A stretch of 64,000 nucleotides of DNA from Aplidium turbinatum (Eukaryota; Chordata; Ascidiacea; Aplousobranchia; Polyclinidae): assembly GCA_918807975.1 (NCBI GenBank), contig OU964929.1, forward strand, positions 17,687,197 to 17,751,196. The letters are read 5' to 3'. This document shows, in pieces, positions 42,101-57,100 of this stretch. The translations under genes and the position numbers were made by a program. Numbering within the stretch: position 1 is the first letter of the stretch; each line of letters opens with the position of its first letter. Under the pieces are notes generated by a model. It did not search any database, was not told the DNA's origin, and was given only the letters and a program-made list of their open reading frames with translations.

Positions 42101-45100
42101 AAGCAGTGCCATGTATATATCTCAATATTTTTCCAAAAGCTATATCTATTTTCCAAAAGCCATTATACTGTATATATATCTTAATATATACACTACAGTA
42201 TAGTACTTATAACATCAAACTCCACTACTACTCACTAAAAACTTGTTTCACCTTATTAAGATTATCAGAAGGAACTTATTCAAACAGAATCTATTAAGTT
42301 CTCCCTGATAATTGAATGACAGCTTTGTTGGTTAGAAAGCCGCCTACTGTTAGCGTGACTTACACAAACAAACTAAAGTTTTTTTGCTTTTTTTTAGGAT
42401 CAATGCAGCGGTTGTCCCCCTGGTATGTATTGTACAGGGGGGTTGAGCGAACCCAACGGAGCTTGCTCAGGGGGCTACTACTGTCTTGGCAACGCTACAT
42501 CTGACATCATTCCTGTGCAAGACGACACTGGGGGCGAATGTTGGTCTGGATTCTATTGCCCTAGTGGTACGGCCAACCCAAAACCCTGCCCAGCGGGGCG
42601 GTACAACGACTTGCCCGGGTTGGAGGAGTGCTTCGAGTGTATGCCAGGGTGAGATCAATGCGCTGTAGATGATGGAAAATCTATGCTTTACTGTTTCCAA
42701 ATGTTTTATAACAGATTAATAATGTAAAAAATGCATTTTTTTCTGAAAAAAATTCGCCCGCAAACGTTATACTGTATCATCCTTGCTGTATTTGCCGATG
42801 TTTTGATTATATTCTCTCATAATTGGTTTGGAATCGCAAGCACGTGGATGTTTGTAAAGACCTTAAATTACAAATCTAGAAACCCGAGCACCACTTTCTT
42901 CATGTAATGTGACTTAGGTGCTCAAGCTGTAGCTTTATGCATATGGTTGTATGTGGTCCACTCGTCGTTAACGTCGTATGAGCATCTGTGGCGAGGGTCT
43001 ATTCTTTTACCACACCAGATTCACGATGTTCCCAGACTACACTGGAAGTCTGCTAGAGGGCAGCCAGTCTTAGGTTTCATCATCCATGACACGCAGACCT
43101 TCCACTCCATTTGGCGGGCTGAAGTCGTTAATGATGTAATTTGCGGTCTGTTTCTCAGCACCACACTCACAAGAGGAGAAGGAGGCCATTCCCATTGGTG
43201 CATGGTTGAGTGGAAAAGCCCGACGCCCGTACGGAGACAGTTGAGGCGCACCCACGCCTGTCATTGTAGTGTTAGGCCGATAGGGCGTGTGTCGGCGTCG
43301 GGATAAATGAGTGGAGTCTGGTGGTGCTTGACTTTCATTCACAATTACATTTATTTTCCGCCCAAGAAGCCGCAGAGATATCTTGTTTGTCAACTTCGTT
43401 AAGCAGAAGTTTCGCCGCCGGCACGAATGTGTGTCTTGATTTCAGTCGACGGGGTGCACGTTTTAGAGAGCAGAGACCTTGGAGTGAAGAAGGTGGTTGG
43501 GGTTCAATGCCCGTTGACCGAGCCACAGAGTGACTTCTTCGCGACGAGCTGAGCAGGTTGGATGTCAACAAAAATAGGGAGATTTTCAAATGGTGTGGAA
43601 AGCAGACATCTGGTCACTGTGCGCAGGGCGTTATTGATGGCAGACGGCAGTGAGCACTGCGCCACCAGATAGGTGCACAATACTCTGCTGAAGAGTGGTT
43701 CACTACGAAGACATATAAGAAACTTTATTGAGTTGGCAAGTGTAGTGATCGTTGTTTTATTGTTTGGAATAACGATTTAAAAAAGTGAATTCATTATGAA
43801 ATTTCAGTCTTTGTCATCGCCAGATGTTGCCATAAGATATGTGACGTCATAACACACGATCTTAATCATTTGTGAAGCATACTGGTGTGGAGACGAAAAC
43901 GAAACTATAATTAAGATTTTTCATGGTTTGGTGATCTTTAATAAAGGCGGACATTAGGCCCCCTTCAGTGTCACCATACGTTTTTATATTTCGCATTATC
44001 ATAGGTACTACTGCCCAGAGAATTCAACTGATTTCACCCAGAATGAATGCCCAGCTGGGTATTACTGCCCCAATGGTACAGAGCACATGCACCAGTATCC
44101 TTGCCCTGCTGGAACCTTCAACAATGCGACGATGCAGCAGGATCTAAGAGACTGTCTCCCTTGTCTTCCTGGTAAGCATTTCTGTCTTGCAATCTAATTC
44201 ATTTTGCATCGATTTGATGTTAGATAACGTCTGAGTGACAGTTCACGGAATAGGTTGTTACATTTCGTTCTAATCTTAATATCCCTTAAAGAATAAATCA
44301 TGAGGCTTTGTGAGCAAACAAAGAACAAGAATCAACTAACGACGATTCTATTCCCAGTCCGCGTGCAGTTCAGCAACATCACTTTAACAGCAGAGAGACA
44401 TTTTAAACTGTCAGTCTCCGTGACTGGACTAACATCACTAGCTCAGACGTCTCTCTAGCATGAAATGTGTCATAATTAATTCTCCAATCATTCTTGTTCA
44501 ATGATAGCATAAGTATCTTTACCATCAGATTTTCCGAAGTATACGAAAGCGTCGTTTTACAGAGTTTTGAATATCATTTTTGAGGTTCCTCTAGTCCAGA
44601 AGAACCAGACGTTTCAGGAAAAACATGAATCGACAATTCCACAGTTGACAATATGACATCTTTTTTGAATGCTTAACGTTGAAGTATTTCCTTTCGCGTC
44701 CTTTTACTTTTTGACTTCAGCAAAGGGTCTAATTGTAAATAATATTATTTCTGTAGGATTCTACTGCAACTCCACAGGCCTCACCGAACCAACAGGGCAG
44801 TGTTCTGAGGGATGGTACTGCACGTCTTGTGCCTGGTCGTCAAAACCTGGGAGTTCTCCATCTGTCCCCACGGCTGGTAAGCCGCATCTACGTTAACTCC
44901 ACTTCTTGATTTGTGCAGTTTTAAACACTTGTTTTTACACTGATTAAAACTATAAAGTCAAGTTTTTTTTAAAAACGTTTCTATCTATGAACTTGCTTGC
45001 TCGAACTAACTTATAACACGTTTTTGAGCGATTAACTTTTTCATTAGTTTGCACCATTAATTTGTACCACCTCTAGCAGCATTCCAGTGTAGTCGGAGAA

Positions 45101-48100
45101 CATCGTGAATCTGGGGTGGTAAAACGATAAACCACGGGCCCCAGAGGCCCACACGATGACGACGAGCGATTAACTTTTTCATTCGTTTTCCTGACTTTGT
45201 TTTTGTTCAGACACCTCCTGTCTCTGTCCTGTGGAGAGCGACCTCAGTTCCATTGGTGGGCGCTGTCAGCCAGGCTTCTATTGCCCGGAAGGTTCAAGCA
45301 ATCCGATTCCGTGCCGGTCTGGTGAGAAATTACGCAACTTTGAACTTGTTTAAACCGGTTTCATGTTGTTTTAATATTGATTGTCGTTTTCAATGGTTTC
45401 AAGGCTGTTGAGCACTGATTTAAAGTGACATCGTGTTGACCAAAACAACAGAACCCATCCAGTATTGATTGTTTTTATAAAAATACAGGGGAATTCTGCC
45501 AAATCGCTGAACTTGGTGACAAAACAAGTGGAGACTGTGACCCTGGATTTTACTGCTCGGGTGGAGCCAATACGTCGTCACCCACTGATGGCGTCACGGG
45601 AGACGAGTGTCCGTGAGTATTTTTTCTTCATGAACGTCAAGAAAATATGTTAACATAATTTTTAGGCTGTATTTGTCATTGAAGCTAGAAATGTAAACAT
45701 CGTTTATTTCACATCATTTTTACTTGCAAAAACGTTACTTTATTCACAATTATGTCAGGACTGGATATTACTGTGAAGCAGGAGCTAAAGCACCAATTGA
45801 ATGTCCACCAAGCACTTTCAGCAACCACACCCAAAACAAAAGCCCTGATGATTGTAGCTCTTGCACAGCAGGTATGCAGCGCTTATTTCCCAATTTTTAA
45901 TATCTACCTCGGTAGCTGCCAACAAGGACGAACCCAGCAAGTAACCCTAATAAGGGGGAGGTCAACAAAACACAATGATGTATATGTTTACATTAGTCCG
46001 ACCTTGTAAATACACCGTGAATACAGTCACTTTTCTATGTTTTAAGGGGGGCGATCGCCGCAATCGCCCCCTTAATCCGCTCCTAACTGCCAACGTATGT
46101 GTCCGGAGGAACTGGTATTTTCGGTTATGTTTTAATCATGCGTCACTGCAACTAGTGACTCTCTAGTAACTTTTCAATATAGTCCGAGAAACATCGTCAA
46201 CCTAAGGTGTTAAAAGGATAGACCTTCGGCCCAAGAACCTCAAACGAAGAAGATAACTGCAACTGTATTTTAAACTAACATCAAAAAAATCCAATAGCTG
46301 TTCTCGTAATAGTTCTTTACATCCTTTCTTCCTGTGTAGGATTTTATTGCTTGGGAGGTCAGCCAACTGAAAGTGGTGAATGTGCTTCCAATTTTTATTG
46401 CCCTGGCGGCCAGAATGTCAGCTCCCCACCGGAGTACGAATGCCAGCCTGGTAACAAATGTCCTTCCGGTGCCTCCGAGCCGGTACCTTGCCCTAGCGGA
46501 ACCTATCAAAATGTGAAAGGAAAGGTAAAGCTCGATCTGGTTTAATTTTGGAATCTTTTTACCGATTTTGTAACCTAGAAAATATGCGAATGTGCGATTG
46601 AAGAAATAATAAAACGGTTGCAACTTGCGAAGCTTTGACTGTTGATTATCTTTTTGTATTGACTTTTATTTTCTGTTGCAGAGCACTTGCGAGCTTTGTC
46701 CCGAAGGCTTCTACTGTGAAGCAATTAATACTGCCGGAATCATAATAGGTAATATGTTAATATAAAAACTTCATTTCATGTTTTGTGGCTAAAAATAAGT
46801 TTTTATAACATTTATTTAATTTACATGTCTTTGTCTATTGTAACAAACAATAGCCACATTTTGCTGTTTAGGTGTTTCTGTGCCTTCACCATGCCTTCAG
46901 GGGTACTACTGTCCTAACGGAACTGAATACGCAACTCAATTCGGGTGCCCTGAAGGAACATACGGAAGCAGGGGTTCGTTGGCCGATCCCGATCAATGCA
47001 AGTTGTGTGATTCGGGAATGTACTGCCAAGGGACGGGCAATAGCCAACCGTCGGGTCCGTGCCTGGAAAGTTTCTACTGCAACAACGGCTCGTCCAGTAG
47101 CACTCCAACAGATGGGATAACTGGAGGGAAATGCCCTGCTGGTTTCTTTTGCCCAAATCAAACTAGCTCACCATTTGGTTGCCCGTCCGGCACATTCGGC
47201 CCAGCTGAAGGTAAATTTGATGATGAAATTGCGTCGCATAACGTTCTACTTCGTATTTACTTCATCAGAACCCATCTTTGATAATAAACCACACAAACTG
47301 CGCTTTTTACGCGCGATTGTTTAAAGCGATCAAATCCCAAATATCGGATTAACGAGAAGCATTGTTCATGGACTTCTTAATAGTAGGATGGAGTAAAATG
47401 GAGAATGAATGAATCAGATCATTTGTCCACTGCTTGTCCATCGCAACACTGTTTCAAAATTCCAGATGCAACAATGATCCTACTATTAAGAAGTCCATGC
47501 ATTTGACAAGTGACAAGTGACCTGATTCATTTATTTTCCATTTTCGTTCTTTTTTTACTGCTCTAAAATGTTGTGGCAAGAATATCAACAAACACCACAT
47601 TTGAGTTGAAGCTCAGTTCAGTTTGTTTTTATTTCTGACCATCGCAACGAAAAAACAATATATGCCAAACATAGCAGAGGTCTAGAAAAATGTGGAAGCG
47701 ACAAAACGCGGACGTTATAACGTGCATGATACTAAAGCAGAACAATCAGTTTAAAATATGGCACGATCGCAACACCTTAAAAGAAGAACGTAATAATGAT
47801 GATAACCATTTGAATAAATGCTTACGTAGAACATTTATATAGAAAAACGCAATACAAACCGAAGAAGTGTTTCTTAGCTCTACCATAATTCTAAGTAACG
47901 GCTTCGGCGTTTTTAGAAGATTAAATTCTATTAACCGAAAAGGTTCCATGCAGTTGCATGAATCGGCAATGTCAAATCCCAAGATGACAACTTGTTGTTT
48001 TCAAACGTTTTTTCGGTGATCGTTTACGAAATTCACTTTTGGATGAAATAAACATCATCAGATAAAATCGCAGTTGAGTTACGTTAAATGAACAAAACAC

Positions 48101-51100
48101 TGCCTGTTGGAGGTACTCATGCGCTCAAGAGGTTAAACAGCCAGTAAATAGAAGTTATGATGTCACTTATTTTATGGTTTCAATCGGACAATGCCAATAA
48201 ACCTTTAATGTTGTTATTCCTTGGCTTGGCTGTGAGGTGAGGATAGTAAGACCGCATCAAACCCCTACTAAAATAAGGAACAAAAATGTAGAAGATCTGG
48301 TGGAACCAAAATAAATACCTTTACCACTGCGTATGTAACGATGTTGAAGCACAATAGTATAAGTGTAGTATGTATCCTTTCGATAGGTATCAATGATGTG
48401 GGTTATAGGCTACAGTGAAAATGACGAATCTGTTTGAATGAGTTCAATTAACGGTGATTTTTGTTGTTCAGCTTCAGTATATTTATCAACTGAATGTAGA
48501 TAGGCTAGACCTTACACAAGCCTTTTGAGTTTGTTGCATTACGGATACATGTTGGGTTCATTTAGTCGTGAAAATATTACTAAATGCTAAACACATAAAA
48601 AGAACTCATTGGAATTGTAAAAAGGTGTTGATCATGACTTCGATGCATTTTAACTTGTCAAATTTTTTAATATTTTTATGTTGATTCGACATTGACAGAT
48701 CATCACTATCTTTCACGTCATCATCTTTGCTGCCACGTTATCATCCATAAGTTTGAATTTATAAAGTTATCTCAATCTTTAAACTCATCCAGGCTTGAAA
48801 TCCGAAGCGGAATGCACCCCATGCACTGGTGGCATGTACTGTCCTACAAGCGGACAGGACTCTCCAGAAGGAAATTGTTCGGCCGGATATTACTGTCCTG
48901 ACGGATCTGAAGCCAGGGATGGTACGTATCAAATGCAGCTATGCAATCACACGTAGCTACAGTACAGCTGTTTTCAAAGACATTTTTTCGACTTGTGATT
49001 GATATTTTAGAAGCTAATATTTAGGTCTGTTACATTTTTTTTTCGGGAAACACATGGTTGCCAGATGTTTGAAAATAGCAGCCAATTTTTTTTGTTGGAG
49101 GGATTGACATTCTTTTTGTGCAACAAGAAACTATGCTGCAGGTTAACAGATTAAAACCATTTTTTTTATCAAGACATCAATTCAACTGCTTCAAAGTAGT
49201 TGTAGTGGTACTTAAACTCAAGTAAAATGTTTTGAATCATGTGCTTTTATTCCTTTACTTTAATGTAAAAAAACAACATTAAAATCTGTTATTTACCTAA
49301 AATATAACGAATTTTCCCATTTTCAGCCTTTCCTTGTACGGCTGGGTACCATTGTCCTGAGGGGAGTGCCGACCCAATACCTTGCCCCCCAGGAATGTAT
49401 ACTAACGACACTCTTCAGTCAACTTGTGCTCAGTGTGTCCAAGGCAGCTACTGCAATGGAACTGGTATACAGGTACAACCTTGCTGGCTTAGTGGTTAAG
49501 ATGATCCCTCTTTTCAATAGACCCGGATGTAGTACCCTTACAGAGTACGCCAAATTTTGTCTCGAAGTTGTAATGGAAAAAGTATTTTTTTTTATCCTGC
49601 TACTATAGTTGATGTCTTTATTTTAAGGATTGCCCAATGGGTTATTTCTGTCCCATCGGAACGGGGGCATCTTTGAATCCCTGCCCCTTAGGAACATATG
49701 GGGACACAACGGGACTTCACAACGAAGACCAATGCACACCATGCGATCCAGGCTTCTTTTGTTCCAAGCTTCACGCAACGCAGCCAACAGGTCAGACAGC
49801 GCTGTCCACTCTTGCGTTGGTCCACTCTTTGCGTAAATAATCATGTGACTTTTGAACAGTTTCTATTGCGCAATCTACATTCGTGTCAGTTTTACTCTGA
49901 TTGGATGCCGATAATTGAACGTTGCAACTACAATGTTGTGTAGTCTTATCGTTCGTAATCTTTTTATAATGGCAAATATGATCAGAAAGACGTTACCTTT
50001 CTCCATGCATGTAAACACAGTCATTTCATGTTTAAGTTTGCCATTTTGTTTGAAAACCGACATCAAGTGACTTACTAGCAACTTTTAAGGCCGCTAGAGA
50101 GCGTTAAACCCTTTTTTAATTCAGCGCAAGTTTATAGTTTTGTTGCTTGGTTTGAACATTTTGAAGCCCGAAGATCTAACTACAGCGCGATCAACCGTGT
50201 TGCTGGGTTGACTGGGTCTTGCTGACATCGATCATACTTTAAGAGAGAGACTCCGCTGGTATGGACATGTAGAAAGATCTAATGATGCTGTGAAGTTGGC
50301 TCGCAATTAGAAAATTCCCAGAAGACGTTGAATTGGCCAATAACACTAAAAGATCTATGGAAATGAAATTTATTGGGATCCAACCCTTGTGACCGTGAGA
50401 AGTGGAGAGCTAATGTACAATCTGCCATGCGGCAGCCAGCCAGTCATTTGGAGTGGGGCCTACGAGTGTATAAATGCTTCGCAAAACATGCACGTTAAAA
50501 AAAACGGACGACGATGATTCCACTTTTTTGTCTTTAGGAAAATGTGATCCAGGATTTTACTGTAGAAACAGATCAACATCACAGACTCCTCCAGGAAGCG
50601 CTTTTGACTCAGGCGTGTGTCCTGCTGGATATTATTGTCCTGAAGGTAATTTGGAAATACAATTTACAAGGTTGCTAGATGTTTTTCTCTTTGATTTGGT
50701 GTAATAACTTGAAACCTTTTATTTTACTGACAATCGGTCTAAATTTTTCAACTTTACTTTGTGTCACTTTGCTGCCTGTTTCTTGCTTCCTTTGCTGTGA
50801 AACGTCGAGAACGAAGTCTTATTCATCGACTTGTTGATGAGCTTCGCTTCGCTTTTTCGGTTGTAATTGAACTTGGCTCCTCACAGGAGGGACCACGTGA
50901 AGGTGCTCATCTCCTCCTTTCCTTTGTTGTAAACACAACAAATCATGAGCAAAAAATAAAAAACCTCAAACCAATGCACAAGAATGTTATGTTATTATGA
51001 AACTTTTTTGAAGAAACCGGTGAACCATTCAGCTGTGACCCTGGTACGTTCAACAGCCAGCCCCGAGCCACTTCCCCGGATTTCTGCAGGAACTGCACCG

Positions 51101-54100
51101 CGGGATCTTATTGCAACAGCAGTGGTCTTGAAATGCCTACCGGGCTCTGCTATGAGGGGTACTATTGCTCCGGTGGGGCTTCAGACCCAGCTCCCTCAGT
51201 GGTGAGAACTAGAGCAGGATTTTTTTTAATTTTTTTAAAGTTTTTTTTGCAGTTGGTTCATATAGAAAACGTATTTTCGATTAAATGTATATTTTTTATG
51301 TATTTTATGTTTGTTTGTTGTTTTGTTGGATTATATTTGCTTTTTTTAACAATCACTCGATGAAGCAAGTACGAGAATTAGTTGCATTATCTCTCTGAAA
51401 AATTTATTCAACAAAAAACATCTGACCTTTGCTTGCTGGATAGTTAAACGGTTGGCCTCTGAAACGTTCTTTTCCTTTGGTAATGTATTACTTTATACGG
51501 ACAACAACCACGCCCGGTGAACAAAGCAAATACCTTTGTGACTTTGTTACTGGTATGGAGCGTATTTCATCGAGTTCGTTTGGTTAGTAAAATAGTGAAG
51601 AGCTGACTTATTTAAGCGGTTAAGCGCGAAACTAGTTTACATTTTCTACGTTATTGTAGGTCACTTCAACTGAGGGCCCATGTCCCATTGGCTCCTATTG
51701 TGAACTGGGCAGCAGTGTCCCAAAGCTTTGTAATGACGGCTCTTATGCCCCGGACATCGCCATGCCCTCTTGTCTGCCGTGCCCCGCTGGGAGTTACTGT
51801 CCCCTGGGGGCAGACGCCGCGTTGGAGTGCACAGTTGGACATTATTGCGTGGACAATGTAATGGAACCCACCCCGTGCACCAATGGAACGTACAACAACG
51901 AAACAGGTGAGGCTGGTTTGTGAGTGACATTGCAGCGTGGACGATTTCTTAGAGTTTCTTTGTAAAAAAAACTTGTCACATTTATCGTGTTCTGTGCGTT
52001 GCCGCGATCGCTGTAAGAATTCCCTAGACCCTTGAAACTCCAACTTCTCCAATAGCGCTACTTTCCAAATAGTGTTTTGTGGCACCTGGGAAGATAATTA
52101 CGACAAATCTGCATATGCTTCAACAGCAAATGAATTGAATACCATCGCTTTTGTTTCTATTGTAGGCTCGAGAGATGCAAGCGCGTGTCAGTACTGCCCT
52201 GGCGGTTACTACTGCCCTGATGCAGGGATGGAAAACCCCAAAGGAAAATGTGCTCCGGGCTGGTAAAATGAAGATGATTTATTTTTGTTTTATTTATCTC
52301 ACGATCTTTTTTCGTATCCGGTCACTTCTGTTGCAACGTTACGTGACGTCACTTCTGTTGCAACGTTACGTGACGTCACTTTTGTTGAAACGTTACATGA
52401 CGTAAAATGGGTAAACCTTGCCGCAATGGTCTGCGCTTCGATTTCAAGACGTGTGCACTGAAACACAGTAGTTCATCTAGAATAGATCTAGGATCGAATA
52501 GTTTACAAGATACGTTACGTTGTTTTCAAGTGGAAATGCCAAACTACCGACTTCAGCTACCAGGCCTGTGTCAGCGGTAAAATCTTCCATGAAAAACTGT
52601 CAGGATTGTGCTGCAAACGGTTGTGCCGGCAGGCTATGCTAAACGCTTATACGCTTACGCTTGCCGATTATGCTAAACGCTTACGCTGGCCGGTGATGCT
52701 ATACGCTTACACTTATTCTCGCAGGTATTGTGTCCTCGGATCGTGGATGGAGAAACCAACTTCAGTTGGATCCGACTTCACTGGAAGCTGTGCTTGCCCC
52801 GAAGGGAGTCCAGGGATTGGTGGGCAATGTGAGCCTGGAGAGTATTGCCCGGAGGGGTCAACTATTCCTATTCCTTGCGATGAAGGTGATAAAGAGAAGT
52901 AATCCCTCGCAGGCATTGCTCATACTTTGAATGCGTTCCCTCTACTTTTGTTGAGTTTTGAAAGTTTCTTTTGTTCAATTTTCAGCAAAGTTTATAGGCA
53001 GCACTTAAGATAATTTTTAGTTCTTTAGTTTATGCTATGTTTCAATAAAACGCTATCTTTACCCAATTTGTCTTCAACTGCTTACAATTTGGTTGTTAAA
53101 CTATTTCATTTGGATTGTTGACTATTTTCACGCCACAATAATAATGGTTGTTTTTATGTGAAGAGCTACAAAGTTTTATGTGAAGAGCTACAAAGAGATC
53201 ACAAGTGCATTAACAATTGGATATAATTTACATAATGACACCATTAAATTTACGTGATCTGTCATGACCGATATCATTTGTTAAAGGATACTACTGTTCC
53301 ACCCCCGGTCTTGATGCAGTGACCGATCCTTGTTTGGAGGGGTTTTACTGCTCAGGGGGCAGCAAAGAAGAAACACCAGAGGGCAAACCTTACGGGGATA
53401 TTTGCCAGCCTGGGTATTATTGTCCAACCAAAAGTTCAAGCCAGACAGCCTGTCCGAGCGGTAAGCGAAGACTTTTCTTCCTGATTATCTTTTCATGGAT
53501 CTGCCCAGCCAGCAAATCAGCCCTTCTTTGCATTGATCTAGCGTCTGCAGACATCAAATCAATGCAAAAAGGAACTGGTTTACTGACTGGGTGTATGTAG
53601 CTTTGATCGTTTTTAACGGAAAGTAAAAATTCAGTGCAAATCTTCAATATTGCTCGATGAATCTTTGTTAAACAATTTTTTGTCATGTTCATATTTCTTA
53701 GGTACATTCTCTGGCAATCTCGGCAACACCAATGAATCGAACTGCGAGCTATGCACCGGCGGCATGTATTGTCCTTCTTCTGGCATGTCCGCGCCTCGAG
53801 CCCAATGCGATGTGAGTAAACGAACGAAGCAGTTTTTGTGCTCAACTTTATCTGAAACCGCGTTTTCAGCTTGACCTTGGGTAATCAACATTGCTGCGAA
53901 TGCTTGTACTGCTAAAGCAATCATCCCAACCGAAGCCAACAATTGTGAATTCCTTGTTTTGCTAAAATGATGTTATCCATAATTATTCAACTAACCAAGT
54001 TCTACGGAATTACCACAAGTGCTGTGACATCACAGACACCACCATGCCTGAACATGGCGTCGACGTTTTTCACAACGATTGATCCTCCAGTGTTCTCATT

Positions 54101-57100
54101 AAATTTACAAAAGCTTGGTTTGTTCATTTTAAAAGATTCTTAAAAATTTCTAAACGTGGATGCCCCGGTGCCTCTGACCAGGAATCCGCCCCTTCATTAC
54201 CGTGTGCTTAATTCCCCGCTAACGATAGACGTGCATGATGAATGTCATTTTCCCTTTCATAAAAGTTCTAATGAGGACGCCAGGGGTACACCCAGAGCGT
54301 CTCCACACTTCTTCAGTGGTGATCTTATTAATTCAGTTAATTCCTCTCTTAAGTCGTCTGCGTATCTTATGTTGTTTAAATGTTGTCCACCTACCAAGAT
54401 GCCTTCGTTGTCATCTAGATGTCGTAAGATCATTAGATTATATCATTAGATTATTATTGCCATTAGATCATAGAATGAGAAAAGATCAGGTGAGATTACG
54501 CACCCCTGTCTCACTCCTCTTTGAATTTGTGTCCCCCTGCTCAGTTTGTCATCTATTCAGACTACTGCTGATTGATCCCAGTAGAGATTTCTAAGAAGTC
54601 GGAGATCTTTACCATCTGTGTCTTGGCTTTGAGCATCTCGATTAGTAGCTCATGTTTAACACGATCGAAGGCTTTGCCGTAGACCAAAAACCAGAGGTAC
54701 AGGTCTTCCCTGTGTTCTATCGACCTCTCAGCAAGTGTCCTTGTCGGCTACATAGCCGAGTGGTTAGAGCCCTGGAACGGCAATCGAAATGGCGCCGGTT
54801 CGACACCGCTTAAGAGCATTCGGCTGTGTCTTTGGCAGGACACTTTAGGCATACCTGAAGGTGGACATGAAGATTGGCTTCCTTGCCTTCCCGTCCACTT
54901 AATCTAAATCTTCAACCACCAGGTGTAAACCTGGATACGACAAACAAAACAAGCAAGTGTCCTAAGTAGAAATGTGGCATTTTTAGTTCCTTTGTCTTTC
55001 ACAAATCCGCATTGCACATCTGAGATTTCGGGATTGATACATCTGCGTAGTCGATGGAGTAAAACGGTCAGAAAAATGTTGATGACATGACTCATTAGAC
55101 TGATTGTGCAATGAAGTTCACAATCAATCACCCCTGGCTCTATGTGGCGGCGAATTTTTCAATTGACATTCTCTTTAATTCATTTTCAGGTTGGATTTTA
55201 TTGCCCAGCTGGTTCTACAATGAAGGCGCCACCATCTAACGAGTGTAAAGAAGGAACTAAGTGCCCGTCGGGTAGCGCCATTTACACACCTTGTTACTCT
55301 GGAACCTACCAACCGGATGCTCAACGAGGCACCTGTTTGCCTTGTGATGAAGGTGACGTCATCATTTTTGTGTTTGCCAATAAAGTGCTTTCCAGACAAC
55401 AAATCAACCGTTTTTACATTGATACAACGTGTGCAGACCACGTCATACAGCTCACAACAGTTTATGGCATTTTTTTTTTCATGTTTGTGTTAATTGACAA
55501 ATAAACTAATGGTGAGTCTGATTCTTGTATCAAAAATTGAAGCCTATTCCTTGCAGTAAACTCTTTGCTTTTTTTGTTACATCTTCACCACTAGTTTTTC
55601 TTTTGTAATAAATCACTTTCTTTTTTATACACAGGAAGTTATTGCGACTTTGATGAAGCCACAAGTCTTGGGTTTCTTGGGGTTGTTGAACCCCAATCCT
55701 GTCAACCTGGGTTTTTTTGCCCATCGGGAACTAGGTTCGCCACTGAGTACCCATGCCCTGAGGGAACGTACAGCAATTCTTTCGGCTTAACCAGCGCTGC
55801 AGCATGTACGAACTGTGACGGAGGTGGGTTAAACGAATCGGCTAGTAAATCCCATTTTGAGCATTTAGTAGCCTACAGCTTTGCGTTGCTTCTGCTTAAA
55901 AAAATGTTTTTCATAAAGAAATCTCAAAATGTCTTTATTACACGCATGGCTACAATGCTCGTAACGTCAGATACCAGAATGTGTAAAAAATGTATTTAAC
56001 TACTAGAATACTATCACGATTCGTGTTGTACAGTGTCACATTCATTATTATTTCAATCTTACGTCACCAGTTCAAAGGGCGGCGGATTTCTTCTTTCACA
56101 AATTTGATAATTAATCTAATAAATCTTTGTCTGCTTCACAAGGTTTTTTCTGCGATCGCACAAATCAGACCCAACCAACCGACCAATGCTATCCTGGCTA
56201 TTACTGCCCGGCTGCATCTACAAGCCCCACACAATTCAACTGCCCGCGTGGTATGTAGCGCGTTGTGTATCATGCTTTCTCGTTTTGTTTGTTTTTATTC
56301 CTGCTGATATGATCATGACCTGTTTGGTTTTCCTTCACCAAACCTTTGAAACTCAAGTTTGCTTAAATCTTTAAACTACTAGCAAAGCCAATTATTATTG
56401 ATATTATTGTTGATATTATTATTGTTATTTAAATTATTGTTGATGAATTTGAGTCTCATACCCTGATGATATTCGCAATACATTTAATATTGAAAATAAA
56501 TCAAGCAATTCAAGCAGACAAGTTACTTGGATTAGGTTTTCCTTACCACTTAGAGACCGTTAGTTTTGTTAGCCCATCAATTCGTTTGCTTCAGGAAACA
56601 CAAGCTAGTTATTTCAAAATTGGAAAGTAGTTTGCTTAAATTGACTTTAAAAACAAAAATTGCTTTTTTTGTCAAACAGTTTACCTCAACAGAGAAAATA
56701 ACAATTTAGCAACGTAAAGAAAAGTAAAAGTGATCAACAACATTTCACAGCAATAACTCTTAACAACACAGAAACTCAACAGATAGCATTCAAGACAGCA
56801 GCCTCAAGCCAAACAAAAGAGCCGCATAAAACAACGACCCACTGACTTTAACTCCATTCGTCAGCACATGACTGGGGAACTGTGTTCCGAAAGCTAGTGC
56901 GATTCGCTATTACCACAGCAAACTCGCCGCATCAGGTTAAAACAGGTCGTTAATATCTACATCGTGAAGAAAGTAACAGTAATTTAACATTCCATCACCC
57001 AGGTTCGTATTGCCCACGAGGATCATCCAGTGCCATCGCATGCCCAGCAGGAACATACGGAGCCAGCTCTAATCTCAAAGCTATTACTGAATGTTCGCCG

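Noticed and set aside
54743-54810. Possible tRNA gene (A and B boxes present)
   Set aside because: No pairing acceptor stem, and the same head and tail recur at 26 kb with a target duplication here, so it is a SINE.
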